Assembly: GCF_049243985.1 (NCBI RefSeq)
Contig: NC_135371.1
Location: 2,567,501 to 2,631,500, forward strand
Direction of reading: 5' to 3'
DNA from: Paroedura picta
Taxonomy: Eukaryota; Chordata; Lepidosauria; Squamata; Gekkonidae
Length of the DNA stretch: 64,000 nt
The position numbers and the translations under genes were made by a program. Shown here in pieces: positions 50,005-60,405 of this stretch (its first letter is position 1; every line of letters starts with the position of its first letter). A model generated the notes under the pieces. The model saw only the letters and a list, made by a program, of their open reading frames with translations, was not told the DNA's origin and searched no databases.

Positions 50005-50164
50005 CTCTTTTTGGCTATTTTGGCTAAATAGCTCTTTTGGCTATTTCGAGAAGATATGGTGGGGGTCAGGAGTCTTAAGTCCCCTTTCTGTGCCTGCCGT
50101 GGCCCTGGTCCAATTACATTGTTGGGATTTTAGCTCGCCATTCTCTGGATACTTGTAGCAGCTT

Positions 50165-50412
50165 ACACATACCCATAAAGGCCTCAATTAAACCGTATGT
50201 AAAACAGAGGTAAGATGGCAACATAATCCCCCCCCAGCCCCCAACCAGCAACCACCTCAGGGTATGCAGTTTGCATGATGTTACAGCGTAGCCGGAGGAG
50301 GGGACCCCCCATTGTTCCTAGGCCTGGCCTCCACCAAAGACCTGGCGGAAGAGCTCTGTTTTGCAGGCTCTGCCAGAACCCTTTGCTCTCCTGGGGGCTC
50401 ATTATACCAGGT
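50165..50412 (-). mobile_element. L2-like LINE 3' fragment, inverted
   Basis: Minus-strand match to 13.79-14.1 kb ('gacctggcggaagagctctg', 'ttttgcaggctctgccagaa'). Confidence 0.65.
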
Positions 50413-50489
50413 CTCCTGTGTCAGTTAAATTCAAGAGCCAGAGTGTTTGGTTATGACTTGGTGGATCTGGGTTCAAACCCACAGTAGGC

Positions 50490-51045
50490 TTGGAAGCGGT
50501 CCAAGGAATCTGGGCGTGATCTTCGACTCCTTCCTCTCCATGGAGGGACAGGTCACCAGAGTAGCACGGCTAGCGTACTTCCACCTACGCCAAGCCAAGC
50601 TACTAGTGCCCTGTCTGGTCCCAAAACACCTACCTAACCACAATAATCCAGACGGTGGCCACCTCAAGGCTGGATTTCTGTGACTCGCTCTATGTGGGCC
50701 TACCCAAAACGACACCTGGTCCAGAAGGCAGCCACCAAAATTCTCAGAGGAACCTCTTGGAAGGCCCCCATCCGGCCTGGGCTCCCACAGCTGCTCCGGC
50801 TACCAGCTGAACACCGGATAAGGCTTCAGGTTCTGGTAATCCCCTCCGAGGCCCTAGGCGGTCCGGGCCCCGAGTACCCGAGGGGGGCCTCAAAGAGCAT
50901 GGCCTCCCGCAGGCACCGGCACGCTGCTGATCCCGGGCCCCAGGGAAGCTCCTCCGGCCTCAACCGGGCCCTTCCCTGTCCTGGCCCCACCGGGCGGATG
51001 AGGGCCTGCCAGAGGGAGCTCTCCCACCAGCCTTGCAGTGTAGGC
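50490..51045 (+). mobile_element. L2-like LINE fragment
   Basis: Encodes RNLGVIFDSFLSMEGQVTRV and FHLRQAKLLVP, matching the L2 RT C-terminal region at 14.0-14.7 kb but with several frame breaks. Bases 51046-51223 are unassigned. Confidence 0.75.
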
Positions 51046-51223
51046 GCGTGAAGGAGTCACCCCCCAGAGCCCAGAGGCCCCCCTCTCGGCACCCCCAGCT
51101 GCGCCTGCAGGAGAACAAACGGGATTGCTGTGGAGTGCAGAAGGCTCAATGAGACCCTCTTTCATTCCGCGGGAGCTCCCCTCGTGCCCAGCCCCGGTCG
51201 GCCCCTTCGAGGCAAGGTTGGGG

Positions 51224-51558
51224 AAGGTCCCCGGAGCCTCTCCCTTGGGAGACAGCCCTGCCGGGGGGGGGGAGGGGGAGGGCGCCTGCCCCCCAAGGCT
51301 TCTCCCTCCCAACGGGGCTACCCTGCTGCTGGACGCCTCTGAGCAAGCGAGACCCTCTTCCCGGGGGGCGGGGGGGGGCTGCAAGGGGGCGGGCCCCACT
51401 CCGGCCTCCCCCTCCCCCCGGGCTCCCTCCCTGCCCTCCCCCCTCTGCCTGCCTGCCTGCCGGAGGGCCGGATTAGCGCTGCGGGGAGGGGCGGGGGGGA
51501 GGCGGAAGGGCGGCCAGGCGTGGCCGGGAGGGCTCGGGAGGGCGGCGGGGCCCGGCAG
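51224..51558 (+). promoter_or_regulatory. Gene F CpG-rich promoter and first exon, type II
   Basis: Duplicate of 17423-17879 with internal length differences; donor 'gcccggcag|gtgagg' after 51558. Followed by the decayed MITE (about 51815-51882). Confidence 0.5.
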
Positions 51559-51959
51559 GTGAGGCATTGGGCTGCCGGCCCATTGGGGGAGGGGTCCCGG
51601 GGACGGCCGGCCGGGGCGGTGGCCCCAGAGGGGGGGGCAGGCCGGGGAGGGGGCCCGTTTCTCCAGGGCGGTCTCCTGTAGGCTGGCAACCGGGTTTCCC
51701 CGCTACGCAAGCGGAGGGGGGGTGTTGTTTTTTTTTGGGGGGGGGCTCAGCGCCTTCCCGTGCCAGACCAGCCACCTGCCAGGAAGGGCCAGTCCGCCGC
51801 TGCGCATTCCAGCCTGTGGTCCTCCAGGTGTCCATGGACTACAGTTCCCATGAGCCCCTGCCACCATCTGGAGGGCCACAGGACGTGGGGGGGGCGCTCG
51901 GAAGAGGAGGGCGTCGTTTGGCCAGGAGGGGGAGGGGGAGGAGTTTTCCCACCCTCCTG

Positions 51960-52110
51960 GCCTTATGTGGCTCCTTTCCTGTGCGGATTCTTCCACGGGA
52001 AGTCAGGCTGTTGTCCAGGCATTTCTGTGGCTTCTCCTCAGTGGGGATTCTTTCTCAGAAGTGAAGCTGAGGAAAGTCTCCCGCAGACTCCGGGCATTTC
52101 CGCGGTTTCT
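51960..52110 (-). pseudogene. Remnant of the antisense zinc finger relic
   Basis: Matches 18955-19105 closely; the parts to either side seen in copy C are deleted here. Confidence 0.7.
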
Positions 52111-52498
52111 GGCCTCCGACAGGGCCTTCCATTGCTGCAAACCTTGGAGCCCTCCTGGTCTCCCCCTCCAGTGGGGCTCTGGCCTCCAGGATCCCTAACC
52201 TTTCCCTCTTGTCCTTTTGGGGCTTCGGTTTACCTTAAGGGCTGGCCCCTTGGACAGAGAGACTTCACTTTCCCAAAGAACCAAGGAGCCGTATGTAAAA
52301 TACCTTGCTGTGTAGTGCAGCAAAATGATATTAAATCTGGGCTACAAACGACAAGAAGCACTTTTACTCTGACCCATCAGGGCAGTTCTCACTCATCTCC
52401 TGAGGCTATGAAAATCTGAGATGTTCAGCGGTGTCTCTTCATGCTTTATAAAATTTCCTTTTGACACGTTGCTGTCTGTCTCTCTCTGTTCCCCCCAG

Positions 52499-52999
52499 GG
52501 AGAGACCTCTGTGCATAGCCTAGGGAATAAAGGAATCTTTTCACGTTCAGAGGTGACCCAAGAGAAGGGGAAGGAGATTGGTGGGCAGGACCCAGAAGGA
52601 CCTGGAACAGGCAAGACAGCAAGCCAAGGCCCCCCTCCCACCCAAGCTGGGAGTGGTACTGAATTCTGGGAAATCCCCGTGCTGGAGGTCCTGACTACGG
52701 ACACCATGGCCTCTGATGTACACAGCCGACGCTTCCGGCAGTTCCGCTACCAGGAGGCCAAGGGGCCCCGAGAGGCTTGCAGCCGGCTCCACGGACTTTG
52801 CAACCGCTGGCTGGAGCCAGAGAGGCACACCAAGCAGCAGATCCTGGACCTGGTGATCCTGGAGCAGTTCCTGGCCCTCCTGCCCCAGGAGATGCAGGGC
52901 TGGGTGAGAGGATGCGGGCCGGAGAGCAGCTCCCAGGCGGTGGCCCTGGCCGAAGGCTTCCTCCTGAGCCAGGCGGAGGAGAAGAGGCAGGCCGAGCAG
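52499..52999 (+). CDS. Gene F SCAN exon
   Basis: 501 bp, phase 0-0; core [20 protein letters not shown] to [20 protein letters not shown]. Confidence 0.9.
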
Positions 53000-55900
53000 G
53001 TGAGGGGGTTTCTCTCCAGGTATCTCCAATTCAAGCAATGATTTTAGGCCACATCCTAAAGTTTGCTTGAGTGATATTTCTCCAATGGCCTCCTCCATCC
53101 GTCTCTTCTACAAGAAAATGTCTTATCCGTCCAGATAAATCTCACCAGTGTTGTTGATGGGAGGGTGCAGAGTCTGGGAGGGGGGCAGGACCCATCCCTT
53201 GGTCTCTTTTCCATCCCATCTCTTACCTTTTTCCCTTGCTGCTGTTTCAGACATGGGGACCACCTGTGAAGACAGAAGCCGCATTCTCTGAGGCAGAAGG
53301 AGCTTCCTTGGAGCAAGGGCAGCAGGATCGTGTCCAGGTAGGGGAGATGGGCAGGGGACAGCCAAAGTCCTTTTCTGAAGGGGCTTTTTGCTTCTGCGGT
53401 TTCAACAAGGTGTCTGGGTGAGAGCTATACTTCCAGTGTGCCCTCTCACCCTGGCATGACTTCTAACGAGGGAATTGGCTCTTCCCTCCAGCGTCCCGTT
53501 TCCTTTGAGGAGGTGGCAGTCTATTTCACCGAGGCAGAGTGGGCCCTGCTGGATTCAGAACAAAGAGCTCTCTGCAAGGAAGTGATTCTGGAGATCTATG
53601 GGAATGTAGACTTTCTGGGTAAGGATCTTTCCTAGGTGCCAAAGGTGTGAATTGCTGCCCTTGGGATGACCTTGAATCAAAGCCTTGAATAGCAGAACAT
53701 TGTTTTGATGCCTGTCCTGTTACTTGCACAGGGACAACTGAGGCAGTGCTGTGACCGTCACCCAAGCTAGAGAAGGTGGCGTGAGGGGCCCTCAGAGAGA
53801 CTCAGGAAGGGACCAGATCCTCACTTCTGTGTTGCCAAAAGGCAAAACCTCTCTTGCAGAGCAGATAACATTTTACAACTTTGCCCACTCTCATGGACAA
53901 ACCAAAACATTGGGCCAGATCTCTGCCAGAACGAACCAAGAAATAGATAAATGCAGGCCTTGAACAGACCTTCCAGGGGAATGTATGGTCAGACCCAGCT
54001 CTCCCCATGTTGAGCAAAACCCAGTCATGACATAACCAGTTACCACCTTCTGGGGTCTGGCCTTAACAAGATAAGGATGATGGCTGCAGGGAGGCTCAAA
54101 TGGGAAACACCTGCAAGTTGGACCTGGCCACTTCATGGTCCCACTACCCCTTGGGAGTAACTAGGGCACTTTGCCCCACAGATCTGTTCCCCTTGGGATT
54201 GTGGGCTCTGAGTTGGACCAGACTTCCATCCTTGCAAAAGAATATTTACTCATCAGTTTCTTTCCCTCCCCATATAATAATTATCACTTTTTTCTCTCTC
54301 TCTCTCTCTGCAAAAGAAGCCAGAAGCATTAGAGAGACTTTGGTGGAGCCAGGCAATGGCCTCGCATCTGAAGAAAGGCTGGAGAGTTTCTCAAGAGGAT
54401 CCCAAGAGCAGATTTCTTTTCCAAGTGAGCTGGCTGAGAGTGAGTCTCCTTCATGGTTATGTCAAGGGAGCAGGCAAAGATTAGCATTGGGGGAATTTGG
54501 ACTCACTTCTGAGCAACATTGGCTTCGGGACAATCATGGAGCCAGCTCAGAAAGGAGTGGGGGGAGATCTTCTGGGGGGAGGGAGGGGGACAGGAGGGCC
54601 ACTTGAGGGGATGGAAGAACAGGGATTCCTTTGGACCTTACCTGCCCTCCCAGGTGTTAATGGGCTCTCTCTTTATTCCAGTCGAAGATGATCAGAGGAA
54701 CGAGGAGGGTAAGAAATTAGAACAGCAGTTTTCAGCTCAAGTTAAAAACGAAGACTTGAAAGAAAAAGTCAGAACTCAAGGTAGACCTAAGAGAAAGAAA
54801 GTTGAGAAAAGAGAAGGAAGAAAATTTAAAGTACGTTTTCTGAAGAATAGACTCATGAAGGCAAGGCCATCCATTCAGTATGAAAATCACTTCAGATACA
54901 GGTCACAGCTGCTTCTGTACCAAGTAATTGAAAGAGGGGAGAAACCGTTTGAATGCACAGAGAGATTTATTAGGTGTGGCGAACTTCAAAAGCATCAAGA
55001 AACTCACAAAGAAAATAAACCCTTTGAATGCGTAGTGTGTGGCAAGAAATTCAGTTTAAATGGCAGACTTCAACGGCATCAAAGAACCCACACAGGGGAG
55101 AAACCTTTCGAATGCTCTGAGTGTGGAAAGAAATTCAAGAGGAGTGACTATCTTCAAGAACATCAGAGAACCCATACAGGGGAGAACCCTTTTGAATGCT
55201 CAGAGTGTGGGAAAGGATTCAGTCGGAGTGGCCGTCTTCAGCTGCATCAAAGGACCCATACAGGGGAGAAACCTTTCGAGTGCTCTGAGTGTGGAAAGAA
55301 ATTTAGTGGAAAAGGCAGTCTTCAGCTGCATCTAAGAATCCACAAAGAGGGGAAAGCTTTTGAGTGCTCTGAGTGTGGAAAGAGCTTCAGTCAGAGTGGC
55401 AGTCTTCAACAGCACCAAAGAACTCACACAGGGGAGAAGCCTTTTGAATGCTCTGAGTGTGGAAAGAGGTTTAGTAGGAAGGCCAGTCTTCGAGTGCATC
55501 AAAGAATCCACACAGGGGAGAAACCTTTTGAATGCTCAGAGTGTGGAAAGAAATTCAGTTGGAGTGATGACCTTCAGCTGCATCAAAGAATCCACACAGG
55601 GGAGAACCCTTTTGAATGTTCAGAGTGTGGAATGAGATTCAATCAGAGTGGCCATCTTCAACAGCATCTGAGAACCCACACAGGGGAGAAACCTTTTGAA
55701 TGTTCAGAGTGTGGAAAGAGATTTAGTAGGAAGGCCAGTCTTCAAGTGCATCAAAGCACGCACACAGGCGAGAAACCTTTTGAATGCTCAGTGTGTGGAA
55801 AGACATTCAGTTGGAGTGACCATCTTCAGCTGCATCAACGAATCCACACGGGTGAAAAAACTTTTGAATGTTCAGAGTGTGGAAAGAGATTTAGTGGGAA

Positions 55901-56234
55901 GGGCAGTCTTCAATTGCATTTAAGAACCCACACAGGGGAGAAACCATTCGAATGCTCAGTGTGTGGAACAAGATTCAGTCGGAGTGGCTATCTTCTACAA
56001 CATCAGAGAACCCACACAGGAGAGAAACCTTTTGAATGTTCAGTGTGTGGAACAAGATTTAGTCGGCTTGGCATTCTTCAGCAGCATCAGAGAACCCACA
56101 CAGGGGAGAAACCTTTTGAATGCTCCATGTGCAAAAAGAAATTCACTCGGAATGCCAGTCTTCAACTGCACCAAAAAACTCACATAGGAGAGAAATGTTT
56201 TGAATGGTCAGAGTGTGGGGAAAGCTTCACTTAG
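52499..56234 (+). CDS. Gene F: SCAN-KRAB-C2H2 zinc finger protein, 14 fingers
   Basis: Close duplicate of gene C. Coding exons are 52499-52999 (SCAN), 53251-53337 (fused acidic exon), 53492-53618 (KRAB-A), 54317-54439 (linker) and 54682-56234 (fingers); phases agree throughout and no stop intervenes. As in C, the upstream start ATG is ATT, and an in-frame ATG at 52706 (acaccATGg, strong context) lies just before SCAN. The array has a degenerate first finger ([14 protein letters not shown]) and 14 canonical fingers, two more than C, then the truncated SECGESFT end. KRAB carries EV and ILE variants. Likely a nuclear DNA-binding repressor; target DNA unknown. Confidence 0.86.
53251..53337 (+). 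CDS. Gene F fused exon 2/3
   Basis: 87 bp, same fused structure as gene C, acceptor 'tttcag|acatgg', donor 'gtccag|gtagggg'. Confidence 0.75.
53492..53618 (+). CDS. Gene F KRAB-A exon
   Basis: 127 bp, [20 protein letters not shown] ... [11 protein letters not shown]. One D-to-S change in the LLDP motif (LLDS). Confidence 0.92.
54317..54439 (+). CDS. Gene F linker exon
   Basis: 123 bp, phase 1-1, nearly identical to gene C. Confidence 0.82.
54682..56234 (+). CDS. Gene F C2H2 zinc finger exon
   Basis: Fourteen canonical fingers after a basic spacer. Relative to C it has an extra [17 protein letters not shown] finger and a different block near fingers 9-11 ([24 protein letters not shown]). 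Confidence 0.95.
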
Positions 56235-56544
56235 CATGGAAATCTTCAGGATCAGCTTATGTGGAGATCACTCCTGTTTATATAGTTTGCAGTTGTTCCC
56301 CAGAGGTCCGCATTGAGAGCATTTGCCTTCCTTTCCCCCCTTTTTTGTTCTGAATTGAGTCTGCCTTTCTGCACTTAAGGCGAGAGACAGGAAAAGGAAA
56401 CTTCCTGGCAGTCTTTTTTCTTTGTCATGTGTCCAATATCGTTATATCATGTGTCCCTAGCCATTCTTTTGCTTTGGGGTCTCCTCGGCCCCCCCATATC
56501 TGAAATCACATTGGCTCCAGTTTTTTTTTAAGTGGCCCTAATTG

Positions 56545-57680
56545 TCAGCAGAACTGAACAAGCATGCCAGAAGACACACTAGATCAGAGGCTGATCGGCA
56601 GTGTTGTGCAATTATGAATCTGATGACTGCCATTTCGACATCCACCATGGATGCCTGTTCATTCTACCTGAGATCTTTGCTCAGTAGAGAACATCAGCTC
56701 CACCATATGGGAAACATCCATTTCTTGGAGGTGCATCTGCTGGCTGAAAGCCGTCATTGGAGAAGGTGTGCTTCAAGGAGCAGATCTCACGGGTTGACGA
56801 GAATGCGTTACCCCAAGGAATGCCGGACCCAGGAACAAAGGACAGACTGGTGGGAGAACTTTGTGATCCCAGCCAGGAGCAATGGTCAGTGGATCCGCAA
56901 GTTCAGGATGACCTGCAACACCTTCCAGCAAATCATGTCTGTGCTGAGAGGGCATATGGAGAGACGGACCTCCCGGCTGCATTCCTCAATTCCAACTGCA
57001 AAGATCGTTGTTGACTGCATTGTGGTATTTGGCCAATACCACCTCCAACCACTGTGTGAGTCAGCAGTTTGGCACTGGAGTTTCCCCTGGAGATGTGCTT
57101 CATGCTGGAGGCTGAGCCTTACAGGAAGACCGTCTGCCTGGGCACAGAGAGGGGAAAGGTAAGCCTTCTTTTCACATTCTTCTCCCTTTTTGTGACCGTC
57201 TGTGAATGTTATAACGCAATCACATTCTATCAATCTGCGAAAAACAAGCAGCGAACACCATGGTGTTCTCTCTACATCTTGATGTGTCATTCATTCATTC
57301 ATTCATTCATTCATTCATTCATTCATTCATTCATTCTTCCCTTATTTTTTCCCCTCTACAAAATATGGACAGTTTTGCATGCCTGGACGGGTGTCGTGTC
57401 CCAATCCTTGCACGGAGGAGATGGAATCACCTTTTCCTGCTCAATTCTTCTGCAGGGAGTGATCGGTTTCACTGGCTGCTTCATCGACACAGGGGTGGGT
57501 TGGAGTGGAGGATGAAAGACGCCTTCGTTTTCGGAAACTCCAACTGACCCTCTGCTATGGATGTGGGGCTGCTTGTGCTGGGAAGCCCCAGTTTCCTCGT
57601 CCCAGCACTGGTGATCTCTGATGGAGCTTACCTGCCTAGACGCTGGCTGATGAAGTCCCACAGCAACCTGTGAAACGTGA
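56545..57680 (+). mobile_element. PIF/Harbinger transposase relic, duplication copy 3
   Basis: Matches 24690-25860, with the WWENFV...KFRMTCNTFQQIM stretch in a 206-codon open frame ending at 57162. The (ATTC)n run is 57286-57337. The left 340 bases of flank present in copies 1 and 2 are missing. Confidence 0.65.
57286..57337. repeat. (ATTC)n microsatellite, copy 3
   Basis: Tetranucleotide run at the homologous site of the Harbinger relic. Confidence 0.95.
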
Positions 57681-58640
57681 TCCAGAGAAACTTCACAAAG
57701 AAAAAAGGTACCCACTCAAAAGAGCTGATGTTTCTGAAAAATTTAATTTATGTCAAAAGAAATATAAAGATGACATAAATGATTGAAACTCATACCAAGA
57801 TAATATAAAAACTTGACAAATTGAACCTTTATAATCGACAATGAGCACTCTTCATATTGGAGGCAGGAGTGGTGCCTGTTGAGAGAATTGTTATGCTGTG
57901 TCAGTTAAGAGGCAGATCAGAGAATCTCTTGGTCGGTGAATGCTTCTCTACGTTTCGGCCTCTGGGAAGGACTGTCTCAAGAAGTCACTGCAACAAAAGA
58001 AGTGTGTGTTATGAACATAGTTTTCTTCAGTGAAAATGCGAGAGATTGAATCTATTTGCTTTTACCAATTGAGACAAAAAAAGTGTCTAAGCTGTATAAG
58101 TGTTCTTCATGTTTTTTAACTGAATATAAGTAAACATGGCTAACAGTGACTGAAAGAAAACTGAATGATTATTTCAAGGAAAACAATAACTGCCCCAGGG
58201 AAAAACAAGCTGATTGCTACTGATACAGCAACCTTATCTCAAAGCAAAACTTCCCCACTTACTCTGCCTGGGATTCTATGAAGACTAAATCCTATCACAG
58301 AGATTCATTCCCAAAGGCAGCAAGATTTTTTTTCAATTAAGAACCCAGCCACAAATTTAGTTTTTACTATTTCAAAACCAGCCTCCTTTCTTGGAATACA
58401 GACTCTGTCCCCCACTCAGGTGTTCTTAGAAATTCCCAGACCTGCACTTTCGGGGGGGGGGGGGGGGGCTGCGTTTTCTCTCGTGGGGCAACACGGAGTG
58501 AGCAAGCAAAAGCTTCATCTGATGCTGCCCAGTGGAACTTCACGGTCCTTCTGCGAAGAGGCTGAGGTTGGTTCCCAGGCCCTTGTTCGCATTTCCTTGG
58601 TCCTTATTTGTAAATCTTAAATTATTCTTTACATTTTGGG
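57681..58640. repeat. Duplicated unassigned segment X, copy 2
   Basis: Nearly identical to 25861-26810; no ORF recognised. Confidence 0.6.
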
Positions 58641-58719
58641 TTGGATGCCCAAGTGAGTCACGAATAAGCAGGGCGGCACAATGCGCAGAGTGACTCCAGA
58701 GGAGACCCACTGAACAACC

Positions 58720-58966
58720 TTAGTGGGTGCTGCTGATGGCAGCCGGGCTGAAGCGCCGCGGGAGAGGAGGCAGGCTGCATTTTTCATTTGCCTGCAGCAC
58801 GGAAGGGGTTAAGCCCAGGGAGTCTTTTGCTAGAGAGGCCGAGCGAGGGCGGAGGGGGAAGGAGGAGGCGGCTTCTTACTGGGGGTTGAGGGGCCAGCAA
58901 AGGCTCCGGGGATGCAGCAGCAGGAGGCAGCCTGGCGGCCCCGATCCAGGAAAGGTTTACTCCCAG
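58720..58966 (+). promoter_or_regulatory. Gene G CpG-rich promoter and first exon, type I
   Basis: Core 'ggaaggggttaagcccagg' and donor 'tactcccag|gtaagg' after 58966. The following GTTGCCAAC repeat is cut at about 59140. Confidence 0.5.
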
Positions 58967-59488
58967 GTAAGGCGCTGGAGGGTGAAGCTGGAGATCTTGG
59001 GTGGGTGGGAGGGAGGGAGGCGGGCTCCTTCCCACCCTGGTTTGCATGGGGTTGCCAACTCCCGGAGGGGACAATCCTGCACATTTGGGGAGGGGCATAT
59101 TGGGAAAGACCATGTTTGGGGACGTGGGAGGCGTGGGATTAGTTGGGAACTTGGCTGCTTGCCTGGGGAAGAGATACAGGCAGTGGTGAAGGAGTCACCG
59201 TTCCCTCTTGTCCTTTTGGGGCTTCAGCTTGCCTTAAGAACAAGCCCCTTGGACAGACTGAGCCAAACCGAGACACAGAACTTCCCCAAAGAACCAAGGA
59301 GACATATGCAGAACAGCCTGCTATGCCATTGGGCAGAATGATGTTAAATCTGGACAAGAAGGACTTCTGCTCTGACCCCCCCCCAGGCAGTTCTCATGGG
59401 TCTCCTGAGCAGGGGAAGGCTTGTGATGCTCAGTGGCCTCTCTCTGCTCTTGTTATTTTTCCTTTTCATGTGTTGCTGTTCCCTCCAG

Positions 59489-59628
59489 GGAGAAGCCTCC
59501 CTGCGTAACCAAAGGTGTCTCTCCAGCATCAGAGGTGACCCAAGAGAAGGGGACGGAGATGGGAGGGCAGGACCCGGAAGGACCTGGAATGGGGAAGAGA
59601 GCAAGCGTAGACACCCTTCCCACCCAAG
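59489..59628 (+). pseudogene. Truncated SCAN-exon start, E-like
   Basis: Matches 38467-38606 (start of the gene E SCAN exon) including acceptor, then stops before the SCAN core at 'cacccaag'. The preceding 59160-59488 also matches the gene E intron. It is an exon fragment in front of gene G's own SCAN exon. Confidence 0.75.
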
Positions 59629-59904
59629 TTCTTGCACATCCTAACCTGAATGAGCTGATTCAACTTTAATCATATAATAAGCTGTAAGTAACAACAAATT
59701 CAATAATGTGTAAAAATGCTACTTAAGCTATCAGTTGGAAATCAGATTTTATTCTCAAAGTCCAAAATGTTACCTACAAGCATTTCTTCTCTGTCTCACT
59801 TGTCTCCTGAGCACGTGAAGATTTGTGGTGCTCAGTGGTGTCTCTCCATCCTTTCTAATTTTCCTTTGAAATATAGCTGTCTGTCTCTCCCTGCCCCCCC
59901 CCAG

Positions 59905-60405
59905 GAAGAAGCCTCTTTTCATAGCCAAGTGAATAAAGGGATCTTTCCAGAGTTGGGGGCGACCCAAGAAAAGGGGAAGGAGATGAAAGAGCAGGACCCA
60001 GAAGGACCTGGAAGCATCAAGACAGCAAGCAAAGGTCCCCCTCCAACCAAAGCTGGGATTGATGTAGGATTCTGGGACATCCCTGTGCCACAGCTCCTGG
60101 CTACAGACACCATAAACTCTGATGAACACAGCCAACAATTCCGGCACTTCCGCTACCAGGAGGCCGCTGGGCCCCGAGAGGTTTGCAGCCGGCTCCATGG
60201 ATTTTGCAGCCGCTGGCTGGAGCCGGAGAGGAGCACCAAGAAGCAGATGCTGGACCTGGTGATCCTGGAGCAGTTCCTGGCCCTCCTGCCCCAGGAGATG
60301 CAGGGCTGGGTGAGAGGATGCGGGCCGGAGAGCAGCTCCCAGGCGGTGGCCCTGGCCGAAGGCTTCCTCCTGAGCCAGGCGGAGGAGAAGAGGCAGGCAG
60401 AGCAG
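59905..60405 (+). CDS. Gene G SCAN exon
   Basis: 501 bp, phase 0-0; SCAN core [20 protein letters not shown] to [12 protein letters not shown], somewhat diverged from C/F. Confidence 0.9.

Larger units (their letters stand above)
45637..50046 (-). mobile_element. Full-length CR1 LINE with both ORFs open
   Basis: Minus-strand order: 5' region with two identical 142-bp tandem units (49721-50004), ORF1 (49586 down to 48606), a 38-bp gap, ORF2 (48567 down to 45733), a short 3' UTR, and 'attctatga' repeats ending at about 45637. Neither ORF has a stop or visible frameshift. It looks young compared with the other CR1 pieces in the window. The exact 5' edge is uncertain; bases 50047-50164 are unassigned. 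Confidence 0.92.
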
